Part shown: positions 41,641 through 51,045 of the stretch, piece by piece
Numbering within the stretch: the first letter of the stretch is position 1
Layout of the letters: each line of letters starts with the position of its first letter
Origin: an uncultured Ignavibacteria bacterium
Lineage (GTDB): Bacteria > Bacteroidota > Ignavibacteria > Tepidaquicellales > Tepidaquicellaceae
Assembly (NCBI GenBank): GCA_937974175.1
Contig: CALJIG010000117.1
Span: 1-55,652 of the forward strand
Length of the DNA stretch: 55,652 nt
Reading direction: 5' to 3'
The notes under the pieces: model-generated
The model's input: only the letters and a program-made list of their open reading frames with translations
What the model was told of the DNA's origin: nothing
Database searches by the model: none
Translations under genes and position numbers: made by a program

Positions 41641-42051
41641 TTATTTCCAGCCCCCTAGTATTGCTCCTGAAGCTGTGAAGCAAATAATATGGTAGCCTGC
41701 GTTTATAAAAAATAATTTAAGAGATCTGCGTTCAAACAGATATAGCACTCCTATAGAAGTCGCCACCCAGCCGAAGCCGGTAAGAAATCCTGCCATCATA
41801 CCGAATGATAAATCTGCCTTTGGACCAAGAAACATAGCAAGATTGAACATTGATATAAATATTAAAATAAATGCTCCACCGAATATGAGTCCCATATTCC
41901 CATTCTTTAATTTTTCATCGGATAGTCCGGCTTCACTTTGCCAGAGTTTTCCGAATAGGACGGGCGAGTACCACAAGCTTCCCAAAATAAATGAGAGAAG
42001 TGTAGAAGCAGATATAGCAATCCAGTTAAGTGTTTGAAATGAATTTTCCAT
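41641..42051 (-). CDS. DUF1761 membrane protein
   Basis: A 136-residue protein with four membrane segments. WIAISASTLLSFILGSLWYSPVLFGKLW at the start and GFLTGFGWVATSIGVLYLFERRSLKLFFINAGYH later are the DUF1761 pattern. Function is not known for the family. It begins five bases downstream of the VOC gene. Confidence 0.88.
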   Translation of the reverse strand: MENSFQTLNWIAISASTLLSFILGSLWYSPVLFGKLWQSEAGLSDEKLKNGNMGLIFGGAFILIFISMFNLAMFLGPKADLSFGMMAGFLTGFGWVATSIGVLYLFERRSLKLFFINAGYHIICFTASGAILGGWK

Positions 42052-42056
42052 TTTTT

Positions 42057-42422
42057 TTATTTTGCGTTAGGGTCCATTTGCATTACACCTGTAATATTTT
42101 TATCAGGGTCTTTAAAGTACATTAGATATCCTACACCCGGAACAACCATTTTCGGAACAACCACTTCGCAGCCATAGTCCTGCACTGCTTTAATAGTATC
42201 GTCAATATTTTCTACACCAATAGTATTAACTAGCGGATGGTCAGGTCCATTCTTTTTTATTATTGCTCCGTTTATCCCGGGGGCGTCGCTTGGACCAGTT
42301 TCAGCCAGCCAGTATTGTTCCTCACCCCAGCGGTTAAATTTCCAGCCGAAGACTTTGGAAAAGAACTTTGTTGATTCTTCAGGATTATCAGATGGAATTT
42401 CAAAATGCATTACTCTTGCCAT
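42057..42422 (-). CDS. VOC family protein
   Basis: A 121-residue glyoxalase-fold protein: VMHFEIPSDNPEESTKFFSKVFGWKF at the first unit, AIIKKNGPDHPLVNTIGVENIDDTI in the centre, and YFKDPDKNITGVMQ at the end. These match small VOC proteins often found near YCII proteins and extracytoplasmic sigma factors. No sigma factor is nearby. First gene of the VOC-DUF1761-YCII group. Confidence 0.9.
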   Translation of the reverse strand: MARVMHFEIPSDNPEESTKFFSKVFGWKFNRWGEEQYWLAETGPSDAPGINGAIIKKNGPDHPLVNTIGVENIDDTIKAVQDYGCEVVVPKMVVPGVGYLMYFKDPDKNITGVMQMDPNAK

Positions 42423-42579
42423 GTTTTATTTTGTTCAGTTAATAGATGAAATTTATTTTATGTTTAAAAATACGCTTAACAATTTTGAAAATTGTCCCAA
42501 TCTGACTAAAGCGGAAAAAATTTATGCTGAAACGGAATAAATAGGTTCTCTTAATGAATAATTCTCTTTATTTTTGTTT

Positions 42580-43629
42580 ATGTTCAACAACACTAAAGAA
42601 AAAATAATAATTAAAGATAGCTTTATCATAATAATTGGCTCTATATTCTTTGGCGCAGTAATACCGAATGCTACGGGTTTGATAAAAAACTCAACATCTA
42701 GTTTTCCATTTCTGATTTTTTCATATCTCTACTTTATTGTTATTGCTTTTTTTATCTGGTACGGAAACAGATGGATACTCATATTTATTCAGGATAAAGT
42801 GAACTGGCTTAACAACCCTTTCAAAAAAGTTTTTTATTTAGTTACTTCCAACATTGTTTATACATCTGCTGTTTTATTATTGTTTATTTCAGTTTGGTTT
42901 GTATTTATACTTGGTGAAAGCATTATTTGGCAAAAAATACACTTCAATATAATTATTTGTGTGGTCTGTGTTTTTTTTATCACACATATATATGAAACAT
43001 TTTTCTTAATAAAAGCCAGGGAGTCAGATAAAATAAAGGAAGAGCAGCTCGAGCGCTCAAAAATTCAGGCAGAGCTTCAGGCATTGAAAAACCAGATTGA
43101 CCCGCACTTTATGTTTAACTCGCTGAACAATTTAACTCACCTTATTGACGTATCCCCGGAAATTGCAAAACAATACGTGGAAGATCTTGCAGATGTATAC
43201 AGATACATTCTTCGAAACAAAGATAATAAGCTTGTTCTTCTTGAGGATGAAATAATTTTTTTGAACAGATATTTTTCATTGCTGAGCTTAAGATATTCTG
43301 AAAATCTTGTGCTTGGAATAAATTTTGCTAAGGATGATTATTCGAAGTACTTAATCCCACCGGTTTCAATAATGACTGCAGTTGAAAATGCTGTAAAGCA
43401 TAATGAAGTTACGGAAGAAAATCCGTTAGAGTTGGATATTGAGTTATCAAATGACAGCTTAATCATTACAAATAAAATCAATATAAAGAAATCTGTGAGA
43501 GAGTCATCTAAGATAGGACTTAAAAATCTTGCAGAGAGATACAAAATTATCACCGGTAAAGAAATAAACTATGTATCCGATAAAGGATATTTTATTCTGC
43601 ATCTCCCAATGTTAAAACTGAATTATTAA
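42580..43629 (+). CDS. LytS-type sensor histidine kinase
   Basis: ATG 42580 is preferred over TTG 42574. The 349-residue kinase has four N-terminal membrane segments (about 10-140), a short coiled linker, and the His_kinase (PF06580) domain with QIDPHFMFNSLNNLTHL, where His is the phosphorylation site. The ATPase part has AVENAVKHN and ends ILHLPML. It is coupled to the LytTR regulator by a TAATG overlap, so the two form a two-component system. A TATTTTTG box (42569-42576) lies just before the start, so the mRNA may be leaderless. Confidence 0.9.
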   Translation: MFNNTKEKIIIKDSFIIIIGSIFFGAVIPNATGLIKNSTSSFPFLIFSYLYFIVIAFFIWYGNRWILIFIQDKVNWLNNPFKKVFYLVTSNIVYTSAVLLLFISVWFVFILGESIIWQKIHFNIIICVVCVFFITHIYETFFLIKARESDKIKEEQLERSKIQAELQALKNQIDPHFMFNSLNNLTHLIDVSPEIAKQYVEDLADVYRYILRNKDNKLVLLEDEIIFLNRYFSLLSLRYSENLVLGINFAKDDYSKYLIPPVSIMTAVENAVKHNEVTEENPLELDIELSNDSLIITNKINIKKSVRESSKIGLKNLAERYKIITGKEINYVSDKGYFILHLPMLKLNY

Positions 43630-44372
43630 TGAATGTTATCATAATAGAAGATGAAGCGCCTGCAGCTGATAAGCTTGAAAATATGCTTATTGAAATTAAC
43701 CCCTCGATAAATATTTTATCGAAATTAAAAAGCGTAAAGGATTGCGTAAAATGGTTTGCAGAAAATAAATCTCCCGAGCTTGCCTTTGTAGATGTGCAGC
43801 TCTCCGATGAAAGTTCATTTGAGTTGTTTAAAATTATTCAGCCGGATTTCCCTGTGATATTTACTACTGCTTATGATGACTATGTTTTGAAATCTTTTGA
43901 ATATAACTCAATAGATTACCTTCTTAAGCCCTACACAAAAGAACGCCTGAAGAAAGCTTTGCAGAAGATAAATGATTTAGAATCAGTTTTTCTTCAGAGA
44001 AAAATAAATTCAATCACACAATTGAATGAGGGAAAAGATTTCAAGAAAAGATTTATTGTCAAAAAGGGAACTGAGCACATTGCAATAAAAGCAGAAGATA
44101 TTTCATGCTTCTATACTGAGTTTAAAATTACATTTATCCGCGATTATCAGAATTACAAATACATTACTGATAATAACCTTTCTGAGCTTATGCCGGAATT
44201 AAATCCAGAAATTTTTTTCCGCGCAAACAGGCAATACATTGTTAACAGAAATTTTATTGAGAAATTTAAAACTGATTCAGGAAAAATAGTTTTAACCATC
44301 AATCCAGCTAAGGATGAAGTTGTTGTGAGCAAAGAAAATGCCTCTGATTTCAGAAAGTGGTTTAAGGGATAA
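43629..44372 (+). CDS. LytTR family response regulator
   Basis: A 247-residue regulator. The receiver (1-120) has IIIEDE, phospho-acceptor Asp55 in LAFVDVQLSDE, Thr in FTTAYD and Lys in YLLKPY. The LytTR DNA-binding domain (about 140-245) follows with RFIVKKGTEHIAIKAEDISCFYTE and FFRANRQYIVN. It partners with the upstream LytS-type kinase. The target promoters cannot be read here. Confidence 0.93.
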   Translation: MNVIIIEDEAPAADKLENMLIEINPSINILSKLKSVKDCVKWFAENKSPELAFVDVQLSDESSFELFKIIQPDFPVIFTTAYDDYVLKSFEYNSIDYLLKPYTKERLKKALQKINDLESVFLQRKINSITQLNEGKDFKKRFIVKKGTEHIAIKAEDISCFYTEFKITFIRDYQNYKYITDNNLSELMPELNPEIFFRANRQYIVNRNFIEKFKTDSGKIVLTINPAKDEVVVSKENASDFRKWFKG

Positions 44373-44373
44373 A

Positions 44374-44637
44374 TTATATTAAATTTTTATCGAGAACTTT
44401 CTTTATTTCATAAAGTTCGTCGTGCTGATCCTTGGTAAGCTCTTTTATTTCTTTGTTGACCATCTGAAAGTATATTTCTTCAAATTCCTCACGTGTTCTT
44501 ACTTCTAATAAACGCAGTTTTATTTGGTCAAAAAGAAACTTCTGCTGCTTTTTGTGGTTGCTCTGGACAATGACAAATCCTATTATGCCGATAATTGCAA
44601 CGGCTAAAGTCATTATTATATAAAATTCACCGCTCAT
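44374..44637 (-). CDS. Small single-pass membrane protein
   Basis: An 87-residue protein with one N-terminal membrane segment (about 5-24) and a charged, probably coiled-coil cytosolic tail (LRLLEVRTREEFEEIYFQMVNKEIKEL). I recognise no family. It lies 36 bases downstream of the hybrid kinase on the same strand and could be part of that transcript. It ends one base from the convergent LytTR gene. Confidence 0.65.
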   Translation of the reverse strand: MSGEFYIIMTLAVAIIGIIGFVIVQSNHKKQQKFLFDQIKLRLLEVRTREEFEEIYFQMVNKEIKELTKDQHDELYEIKKVLDKNLI

Positions 44638-44673
44638 ATTGGGGATAATTGGTTTACTTCTAAGATACTAATT

Positions 44674-47301
44674 TTAAAATTTTTTTAACAGGTTTTTTAT
44701 TGAATGATAAAGCTCCGAAGGATTGAACGGCTTAGTGAGTGAATCATTCATTCCATAAAGATGCACTTCTTTCTTTACTTCTGAAGTAACCTCAGCGGAA
44801 AGCGCCACTATAGGAACATTTTTAAAATAGCTTCCGGATAGATTTCTGATTGTTAGCGCAGCCTCATATCCGTTCATTTCCGGCATCTGCAAATCCATTA
44901 ATATTAAATCGAACTCTTTCTCCTGTACTCTTTCTACTGCTACTAGTCCGTTTTCCGCAGTATCTGTTTCAATATTCCACTTCTTCAGAAATTTTTCAGC
45001 AAGCACTGCATTTACAGGATTATCTTCCACTACTAAAATTTTAACCCCTTTCATCGATTCAAATATTACGTCTTTACCATCGCCATAGTACTTTTTTATT
45101 TTCAGGCTCTTACTCTTGCCGAACTGAATATTAAAACTGAAAGTCGTTCCTTCTCCAGCTTTGCTCTCAACTTTTATTTCTCCGCCAAGAAGCTCTATCA
45201 GTTTTTTTGAAATCGCCAGACCTAAACCGGTTCCGCCGTATTTTCTCGTCGTGGATGAATTTGCCTGCGTAAAGCTTTCGAAAATATTGTTTAGCTTTTC
45301 CTCGGGAATTCCAATGCCCGTATCTTTTACTTTAAATAATATCTCAATTTTATTTTTTGTTTCATTCTTATTTTCAAGCTCGATTGTAACTCCGCCTTTT
45401 TCAGTGAATTTAAGAGCATTGCTTACAAGATTCGTGAGAATCTGATTTATTCTTACTATGTCCCCCAGAATTATATCGGGAAGATTATTCGGTAAAATTA
45501 AATCAAGACTTATTTTTTTCTCGGCTGCCTTTAGCGCAAAAATTTTCATAATGCCGTCTATAGTCTCTCTCAAATCAAACTCGATAAACTCAAACTCAAC
45601 TTTGCCCGCTTCTATTTTTGAAAAATCCAGAATGTCATTTATTAAAGCTAGGAGATGATTGGCAGAGAACTGCAGGGGCTTCAGATATTCCAGCTGGTAC
45701 TGCTTCGGATTTTCCTGCATAAGCAAATAAGTATATCCTATAACTGCATTCATAGGGGTTCTTATTTCATGGCTCATAGTAGAAAGGAACCGGCTCTTTG
45801 CAAGTGTTGCTTCTTCTGCATTTTGTTTTGCTATGATTAAATCCTGCTCAATTCTTTTTTTAGTAATGTAGCTGCCGATTGAAATTGCAACGTTGCTTAA
45901 AATATTTTCTTCGTACTTAGTCCATTCACGTCCGGATGCGCAGTCATCAAATCCTATCATACCCCATAGATTGCTATCTGAAAAAATCGGAACAATAAGG
46001 GTAGATTTTATTTTGTAAGATTCCATCACTACTCTTTCAACTTCAGGGAAGTTCTTTATGCATCCTTTTATTACTCTGCCCTGGCTAAGCTCTTCATACC
46101 ATCTTTCAAAGCCGACTTTCTGGTAAGCTAAATTTTGAAGCTCGGGATTATTTACCATCATTGCTTCAACGCCGTTAAATCTTGAATATCTCTGGCTCAT
46201 GCATATCCATCCGTAATCAGTTACTCCGTTCTCCCAGATATTTATTCTATCAGCGCCTGTGGCTTCAAGCAGTACCCGAAGCACGTTATCAATTGCGCTT
46301 TCATAATCTTCCTGCGAAAGCATAATATGAGAAGTATCATTTACGCCCTTCAGAAGTACTTCATTCTGAAGAAGCTGCATCTGCGCTTTTTTGATGTTTG
46401 TTATATCAAGGCCGTAGCCTATTACCATTTTCAGATTTCCTTCTTCATCAAAGATAGGAGTCATCCTTCTTAATACCCATTCTTCTTTTCCCTTCTTGCT
46501 TAGGTTTTCTTCAAAGGCAAGTTCTTTGCCGCCTTCAACAACCTTATTAAAAAGTTTTCTTCTGGCATCGGCATTTGCTGTGCTTGCATTTTTTAATCTT
46601 GCATAATCGTAATCATTTTTTCCTATAAGCCAGTTTCTTATCTCAGTATTTTTTACTGCTACAGGATTTATGAACTGATAGTTGTGGTCTTTATCAAATG
46701 CCACAATATCGGAAGGAATGCTGTTAAGAATGTTCTCGTAAAATTCTTTAGTCTTGATGATTTGTGTTTCAGCTTTCTTTCTATGGGAAATATCAGTGAA
46801 GACTAAGTAAATACCTTTTATATCTCCATCTTCCCTGACAAAATTTGCGTTGCAGGAAGTCCACATTAAATGCCCGGATTTTGTCAATAACCGGATATCT
46901 AAATCTTTTCTGTTTTCGTTTCTGTTCTTTAGTATTTTTTTCTTAAACTTTTCAGCTTCGCCTTTGATTATAAAAGCTTCAATATTTTTGTTTGATAGTT
47001 CAACTTCAGTGTAAAATGTCATTTCACAAAAACTTGAATTAGCATATATAATATTGAATTCCATATCCAGCTGGACAATGCCCTCATTTGCAAGTTCTAC
47101 GATGTTACGGAATTTCGCCTCACTTCTTCTTAGCCTGTCAGTTTGTTCATTAAATTTTTTCTCAAGAGATAAGTTTATATCCTGAAGTTTTTTATTCGCA
47201 TAGTAAAGTTCAAGGGATTTTGATTCAATTAATTCTTCCGCCTGCTTTCTAGCGAGCTTTTCACGTTCAATTATATTTTTTAATGCCTGAATATCTTCCA
47301 T
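44674..47301 (-). CDS. Hybrid sensor histidine kinase (PAS-PAS-GAF-HisKA-HATPase-REC)
   Basis: An 875-residue soluble kinase. An N-terminal coiled coil (1-60) is followed by two PAS domains (about 60-180 and 185-310, each ending in a PAC-like motif), a GAF domain (about 320-480), HisKA with His511 in STMSHEIRTPMNAVIGY, HATPase (about 605-725, with TGIGIPEEKL and TGLGLAISKKL), and a receiver with Asp803 in LILMDLQMPE. There is no membrane segment. Its ATG shares a base with the stop of the H-NOX gene, so it is very likely the H-NOX partner. Output may pass to another receiver or Hpt protein. Confidence 0.93.
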   Translation of the reverse strand: MEDIQALKNIIEREKLARKQAEELIESKSLELYYANKKLQDINLSLEKKFNEQTDRLRRSEAKFRNIVELANEGIVQLDMEFNIIYANSSFCEMTFYTEVELSNKNIEAFIIKGEAEKFKKKILKNRNENRKDLDIRLLTKSGHLMWTSCNANFVREDGDIKGIYLVFTDISHRKKAETQIIKTKEFYENILNSIPSDIVAFDKDHNYQFINPVAVKNTEIRNWLIGKNDYDYARLKNASTANADARRKLFNKVVEGGKELAFEENLSKKGKEEWVLRRMTPIFDEEGNLKMVIGYGLDITNIKKAQMQLLQNEVLLKGVNDTSHIMLSQEDYESAIDNVLRVLLEATGADRINIWENGVTDYGWICMSQRYSRFNGVEAMMVNNPELQNLAYQKVGFERWYEELSQGRVIKGCIKNFPEVERVVMESYKIKSTLIVPIFSDSNLWGMIGFDDCASGREWTKYEENILSNVAISIGSYITKKRIEQDLIIAKQNAEEATLAKSRFLSTMSHEIRTPMNAVIGYTYLLMQENPKQYQLEYLKPLQFSANHLLALINDILDFSKIEAGKVEFEFIEFDLRETIDGIMKIFALKAAEKKISLDLILPNNLPDIILGDIVRINQILTNLVSNALKFTEKGGVTIELENKNETKNKIEILFKVKDTGIGIPEEKLNNIFESFTQANSSTTRKYGGTGLGLAISKKLIELLGGEIKVESKAGEGTTFSFNIQFGKSKSLKIKKYYGDGKDVIFESMKGVKILVVEDNPVNAVLAEKFLKKWNIETDTAENGLVAVERVQEKEFDLILMDLQMPEMNGYEAALTIRNLSGSYFKNVPIVALSAEVTSEVKKEVHLYGMNDSLTKPFNPSELYHSIKNLLKKF

Positions 47302-47837
47302 CAGTTATTAATAAGTGTAAATATTACTTCTTCGCCTTCATTAAAAATTTCTTTTGTGTAACTTGTATTAGAATTAAAGTGATTTATACTTCCTGATAAA
47401 AGGCCTTCTGCAAAATCACTCATTTTTCTTTTTGAAATGTATTTAAAAATTAGTGTATTGCTGCCGGCGCGTACTGTTTCAAATTTCGGCAGCTCAGCAT
47501 CAGGATAAAGTTTTAATACTTCTACATGAATATACGTATCGATTGATTCTAAGAATGAAAATAAATCGTTTATTTTTTCCAAAAGGTACGAATACTTTAC
47601 TGCAAAAATTGAAAAAGCGTATTCACCGTAATTTTTTAGAATTAAGTCCGGTGGTTCTCCTGTGATTTCGGAGAGATTATGAATTAAATCGATTAGTTCT
47701 TTGTGGTCATATGTTCCTATTGAAGTATATACACCTTTTGATTTTAAGCGGGATGGAACTATGATTTTATCCTGAACGCTATATCCATACTTCTCTTCTA
47801 CCATTTCTAAAAAGACAGTAAATATTAATCCCTTCAT
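47301..47837 (-). CDS. H-NOX heme nitric-oxide sensor
   Basis: A 178-residue H-NOX (HNOB) domain protein beginning MKGLIFTVFLEMVEEKYG. The proximal heme ligand is His104 in YIHVEVLKLYPDAELP, Pro117 follows, and the heme-propionate motif YxSxR is Tyr133-Ser135-Arg137. The position matching the O2-stabilising Tyr140 of Thermoanaerobacter H-NOX is Phe142, so the heme should favour NO over O2. The stop overlaps the ATG of the hybrid kinase. In other bacteria H-NOX regulates such kinases and affects biofilm or motility. Confidence 0.93.
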   Translation of the reverse strand: MKGLIFTVFLEMVEEKYGYSVQDKIIVPSRLKSKGVYTSIGTYDHKELIDLIHNLSEITGEPPDLILKNYGEYAFSIFAVKYSYLLEKINDLFSFLESIDTYIHVEVLKLYPDAELPKFETVRAGSNTLIFKYISKRKMSDFAEGLLSGSINHFNSNTSYTKEIFNEGEEVIFTLINN

Positions 47838-47849
47838 TTTTAAATCAGT

Positions 47850-48548
47850 TTAATTTTTGTAAGCCACATAGTCTCTTGCAAGTCTCTCAGCAGTTCCTTT
47901 TACAATATCATTCCTGTGATTTACAAATGCTTCGACGGTTGAATATAGTGATGCAAGAGTTGTTACTCTTGTTACAGGATTTCTGATTGCTGAACCGTAA
48001 TTAACATCCTGATATATTTGATTAATGCTTACAAGTTTTTCTCTCAAGACAGCAGAATATCTGTTTAGAATATCTGCGTATTTACCGGAGATATAGTTGT
48101 TCAGCGCTGTAAGTTTTTCATTGTTGCCCGGCAAAGAGTTTATCGTTTCATTTATTTCTGCCTGCGCAGTTCCAAGCTCGCCCACACCGTTCGTGATTAT
48201 TGTTGTCATTTCTTCATTAAGTGCTTTAATTCTTCTGTTCACTTCTTCCATGCTTGTATCCTGAATTATAGGGTCATTGTTCATGGCAAGAGTTTGAATT
48301 TCCTGCGCTGTCTGAACCATATAATCGTTAACTTTCTTAGCATAATCTTTTATTGCTGCAAGCTTATTTGCATACTCAGGTTTAAATGACGTGAACGTAT
48401 TATCCGTGAACATATTAAAGCCATCAAGAGCATTTCTTGGGAGAGTAACAGAATTATCAAATGCCTCAGGAAGATTTAAAGGAGTAACCTGAGCAAATGA
48501 GATAACTGAACAAAAAAATAAAATTACTAAAGTTAGAATGGTTTTCAT
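47850..48548 (-). CDS. Secreted helical protein of unknown function
   Basis: A 232-residue protein with a signal peptide (about 1-19, ending SFAQ). The remainder is almost entirely helical, with coiled-coil-like stretches around residues 60-160 (EVNRRIKALNEEMTTIITN). No cysteines or catalytic motifs are visible. It lies 12 bases upstream of the H-NOX gene on the same strand, so it may share that transcript, which would make an envelope partner of NO signalling conceivable. I do not recognise a family. Confidence 0.7.
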   Translation of the reverse strand: MKTILTLVILFFCSVISFAQVTPLNLPEAFDNSVTLPRNALDGFNMFTDNTFTSFKPEYANKLAAIKDYAKKVNDYMVQTAQEIQTLAMNNDPIIQDTSMEEVNRRIKALNEEMTTIITNGVGELGTAQAEINETINSLPGNNEKLTALNNYISGKYADILNRYSAVLREKLVSINQIYQDVNYGSAIRNPVTRVTTLASLYSTVEAFVNHRNDIVKGTAERLARDYVAYKN

Positions 48549-48734
48549 AGAGAGGATTAAATTTAGAAGAATATATATTTAGAGCCCGTTACTGAAAGAT
48601 AAGAGTGTAAAGCGGAATTAACAATGAAAAATACCTGCTTAAAATAAATGTATGGGAATGCTTTTTACTACAAAAAGAAATTTTATAATCATTATTTTGC
48701 TGATTGAATTAAATATGTTAAGCATCAATCAATT

Positions 48735-49679
48735 ATGGATTATAAAGATTATTATAAAGTCCTTGGAGTAGAAAAAACTGCTACGCAGGACGAGATAAAA
48801 AAAGCATACAGAAAGCTTGCCGTTAAATATCATCCCGATAAAAACGCAGGCAATAAACAGGCTGAAGAAAAATTCAAAGAAATAAATGAAGCAAACGAAG
48901 TATTAAGCGACGCTGCTAAAAGAAAAAAATATGATGAGCTTGGCGAGAACTGGAAATACTATCAACAGTCAGGCGGACAGGAGCAGGACTTCGACTGGTC
49001 ACGTTACCAAAACCAGGGCGGAGGACAGCAAAGAACTTACAGCAATCAGGACTTCGGCGGCTTCGGCGGCGGAGGATTTTCAGATTTCTTCGAAACAATG
49101 TTTGGCGGTGGTGGCGGGGGATTCTCACAGGGCGGCAGAGCAAGACAAGGCAGACGAAGCTCTATGCGCGGAGAAGATATGCGCGCCTCTTTATCTGTAA
49201 CTCTTGAAGAAGCTTACCACGGTGTTGAAAAGATGTTCACAATAGACGGACAGTCAATAAAATTAAAAATAAAACCAGGTGTGCCTGACGGCCAGGTTTT
49301 AAAATTAACAGGCAAAGGTTATGCAGGTTCAGGCGGCGGTGCGCATGGAGATTTATTGCTTTCGATAGTAGTTGAAAAAGACAGCCGCTATGAAAGAAAA
49401 GGCGCTGACTTGTATACTGATTTGCACGTAGATATTATCACTGCCGAGCTTGGCGGAAAGGCTGAAGTGAAAACTTTCAAAGGCACAATAAAAGTAAACA
49501 TAGCTAAAGAAACTGACAACGGAAAAGCGTTAAGACTTCCGGGAATGGGAATGCCTATTTACGGAAAGGCAAATGAGTTCGGCGATTTATATGTAAAGGT
49601 AAATCTCCAGCTGCTAAAAAATCTTACCGAGAAAGAAACGAAGTTATTCAAAGAGCTCGCAGCTTTAAGAAATAAATAA
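48735..49679 (+). CDS. cbpA: DnaJ C-terminal domain protein, CbpA type
   Basis: A 314-residue class B J-protein. The J domain (1-70) has HPD at 33-35. A Gly/Phe-rich and Gln-rich stretch (about 75-140) follows, then two C-terminal substrate-binding beta domains (about 145-305, beginning RASLSVTLEEAYHG). The zinc-finger CxxCxGxG repeats of DnaJ are absent, which marks it as CbpA-like. It hands unfolded clients to DnaK. The chaA-like gene starts 20 bases later. Confidence 0.92.
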   Translation: MDYKDYYKVLGVEKTATQDEIKKAYRKLAVKYHPDKNAGNKQAEEKFKEINEANEVLSDAAKRKKYDELGENWKYYQQSGGQEQDFDWSRYQNQGGGQQRTYSNQDFGGFGGGGFSDFFETMFGGGGGGFSQGGRARQGRRSSMRGEDMRASLSVTLEEAYHGVEKMFTIDGQSIKLKIKPGVPDGQVLKLTGKGYAGSGGGAHGDLLLSIVVEKDSRYERKGADLYTDLHVDIITAELGGKAEVKTFKGTIKVNIAKETDNGKALRLPGMGMPIYGKANEFGDLYVKVNLQLLKNLTEKETKLFKELAALRNK

Positions 49680-49699
49680 AAATTTTAATTAATTACAGA

Positions 49700-50791
49700 T
49701 TGCTGAATTTTATTAAAAACGAGTTATCAACATGCATTGCACTCGTTGCATTAATCGTAATTTTTCTTTTTATCGATTTCGAATCAGGTGTTCTGCATTC
49801 TACTTCGGCATCGGTAATTTTCTTTTTAATAGTCATCTCAGTTATTTTATATGCTGCTATTGGTGTAGTGCATCACGCCGAAGCGCTGGCGCATTTGTAC
49901 GGCGAGCCATACGGTACGCTGATACTTACGCTCTCTGCTGTTACAGTGGAAATCATCATGGTGCTTGCTATGATATTTCACGGTGACCCTGACCCCACGC
50001 TTGCGCGCGATACTGTTTTTTCTACACTGATGATTTTGGTTAACGGATTGGTAGGCATATCATTGTTTCTCGGCGGGCTGAAATTCCGCGAGCAGAAATA
50101 TAATTTCAAAAGCACTAATTCATACCTTACGCTAATTATTCTGATGTTTAGTTTGGGATTTTTCTTCCCTTCGATTATGAATCCTGCGGGGATGGGGAAA
50201 TATCACATTTTCATTATAGTAACTTTCCTTGTTGTGTATTTTTTCTTTCTGCGCCTGCAGACTAAAGAGCACAGTTATTTCTTTTCATACACAACTGAAG
50301 ATAAACTTGTAAATCCCGGACACGAATTTAAAAAACAAATGCGCGGCAAAGGCTATCATGTTGCTTTGCTTGTCGGCACAATCACGCTTGTATCGGTGTT
50401 AGCGCATTATCTTTCCATAGCAGTGGATAATTTATCCGATGTAAACAATCTGCCTTCTGAGTTCGGCGCTATTATTATTGCAATTGTGATAGTATCTCCG
50501 GAAGGATTGACTGCCATACGCGCTGCTCTGAAGAATGATATGCAGCGTACGATAAATATTTCACTTGGCTCTACAATTTCTACAGTAGCACTTACCATAC
50601 CTGCAGTGCTTACAGTGTGCATTTTAACAGGCAGGGAAATGGCGCTGGGGCTTACACCTACTCAATCCATACTAATAGTTACTTCGATATTTGTCAGTAT
50701 GATTACAACAAAGTCAGGCGAGACAAATGCACTTCAGGGATTTGTGCACTTCGTACTTTTTGTTACTTATCTTGTTTTGATTTTTATATAA
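49700..50791 (+). CDS. chaA: Calcium/proton (or sodium) antiporter, ChaA/CaCA family
   Basis: A 363-residue membrane protein with about 11 segments. The two alpha-repeat motifs are GEPYGTLILTLSAVTVEIIMV (split here at about residues 68-88) and the later IVSPEGLTAIRAALKNDMQRTINISLGS. These are typical of ChaA-type cation/H+ antiporters, which expel Na+, K+ or Ca2+. A histidine pair, VVHHAEALAH, precedes the first repeat. The start is TTG at 49700. Followed by a weak hairpin at 50806-50840. Confidence 0.88.
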   Translation: MLNFIKNELSTCIALVALIVIFLFIDFESGVLHSTSASVIFFLIVISVILYAAIGVVHHAEALAHLYGEPYGTLILTLSAVTVEIIMVLAMIFHGDPDPTLARDTVFSTLMILVNGLVGISLFLGGLKFREQKYNFKSTNSYLTLIILMFSLGFFFPSIMNPAGMGKYHIFIIVTFLVVYFFFLRLQTKEHSYFFSYTTEDKLVNPGHEFKKQMRGKGYHVALLVGTITLVSVLAHYLSIAVDNLSDVNNLPSEFGAIIIAIVIVSPEGLTAIRAALKNDMQRTINISLGSTISTVALTIPAVLTVCILTGREMALGLTPTQSILIVTSIFVSMITTKSGETNALQGFVHFVLFVTYLVLIFI

Positions 50792-50805
50792 TAAAATTCA
50801 ATAAA

Positions 50806-50840
50806 AAAAGCGAAGCCCACAATGTGCGCTCCGCTTTCGT
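50806..50840. terminator. Probable weak terminator after chaA
   Basis: AAAGCG-AAGC pairs imperfectly with GCGC-TCCGCTTT around a short loop. It has an A-run on the left and lies between chaA and the convergent small gene, so it could serve either strand. Confidence 0.45.
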
Positions 50841-50855
50841 AAACTGAAGATAGAA

Positions 50856-51038
50856 TTATTCTTCAGCCTCTTTCTCCTTAAATTTTTTACCATCAACTGA
50901 ATCAGTATTCCCTTCCGTACTTAGCAGATGCAAAAGTTTACCTGTATTCTCTATTTCCTCCAAAGAAATTGTATCTCTTACATTGTTGAACATTGAAAGC
51001 TCGAAGTAAGAATTCTTTTCCTTTTTTTTCTTAGTCAT
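50856..51038 (-). CDS. Small charged hypothetical protein
   Basis: A 60-residue frame starting MTKKKKEKNSYFELSMFNN, with a highly basic N-terminus and an acidic C-terminus ending EKEAEE. The ATG at 51038 lies eight bases after the stop of the CAP gene; an upstream ATG at 51095 would overlap that gene in another frame, so the shorter form is used. No family is recognised. It could be translationally coupled to the CAP gene, but it may also be spurious. Confidence 0.45.
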   Translation of the reverse strand: MTKKKKEKNSYFELSMFNNVRDTISLEEIENTGKLLHLLSTEGNTDSVDGKKFKEKEAEE

Positions 51039-51045
51039 TAAAGTA

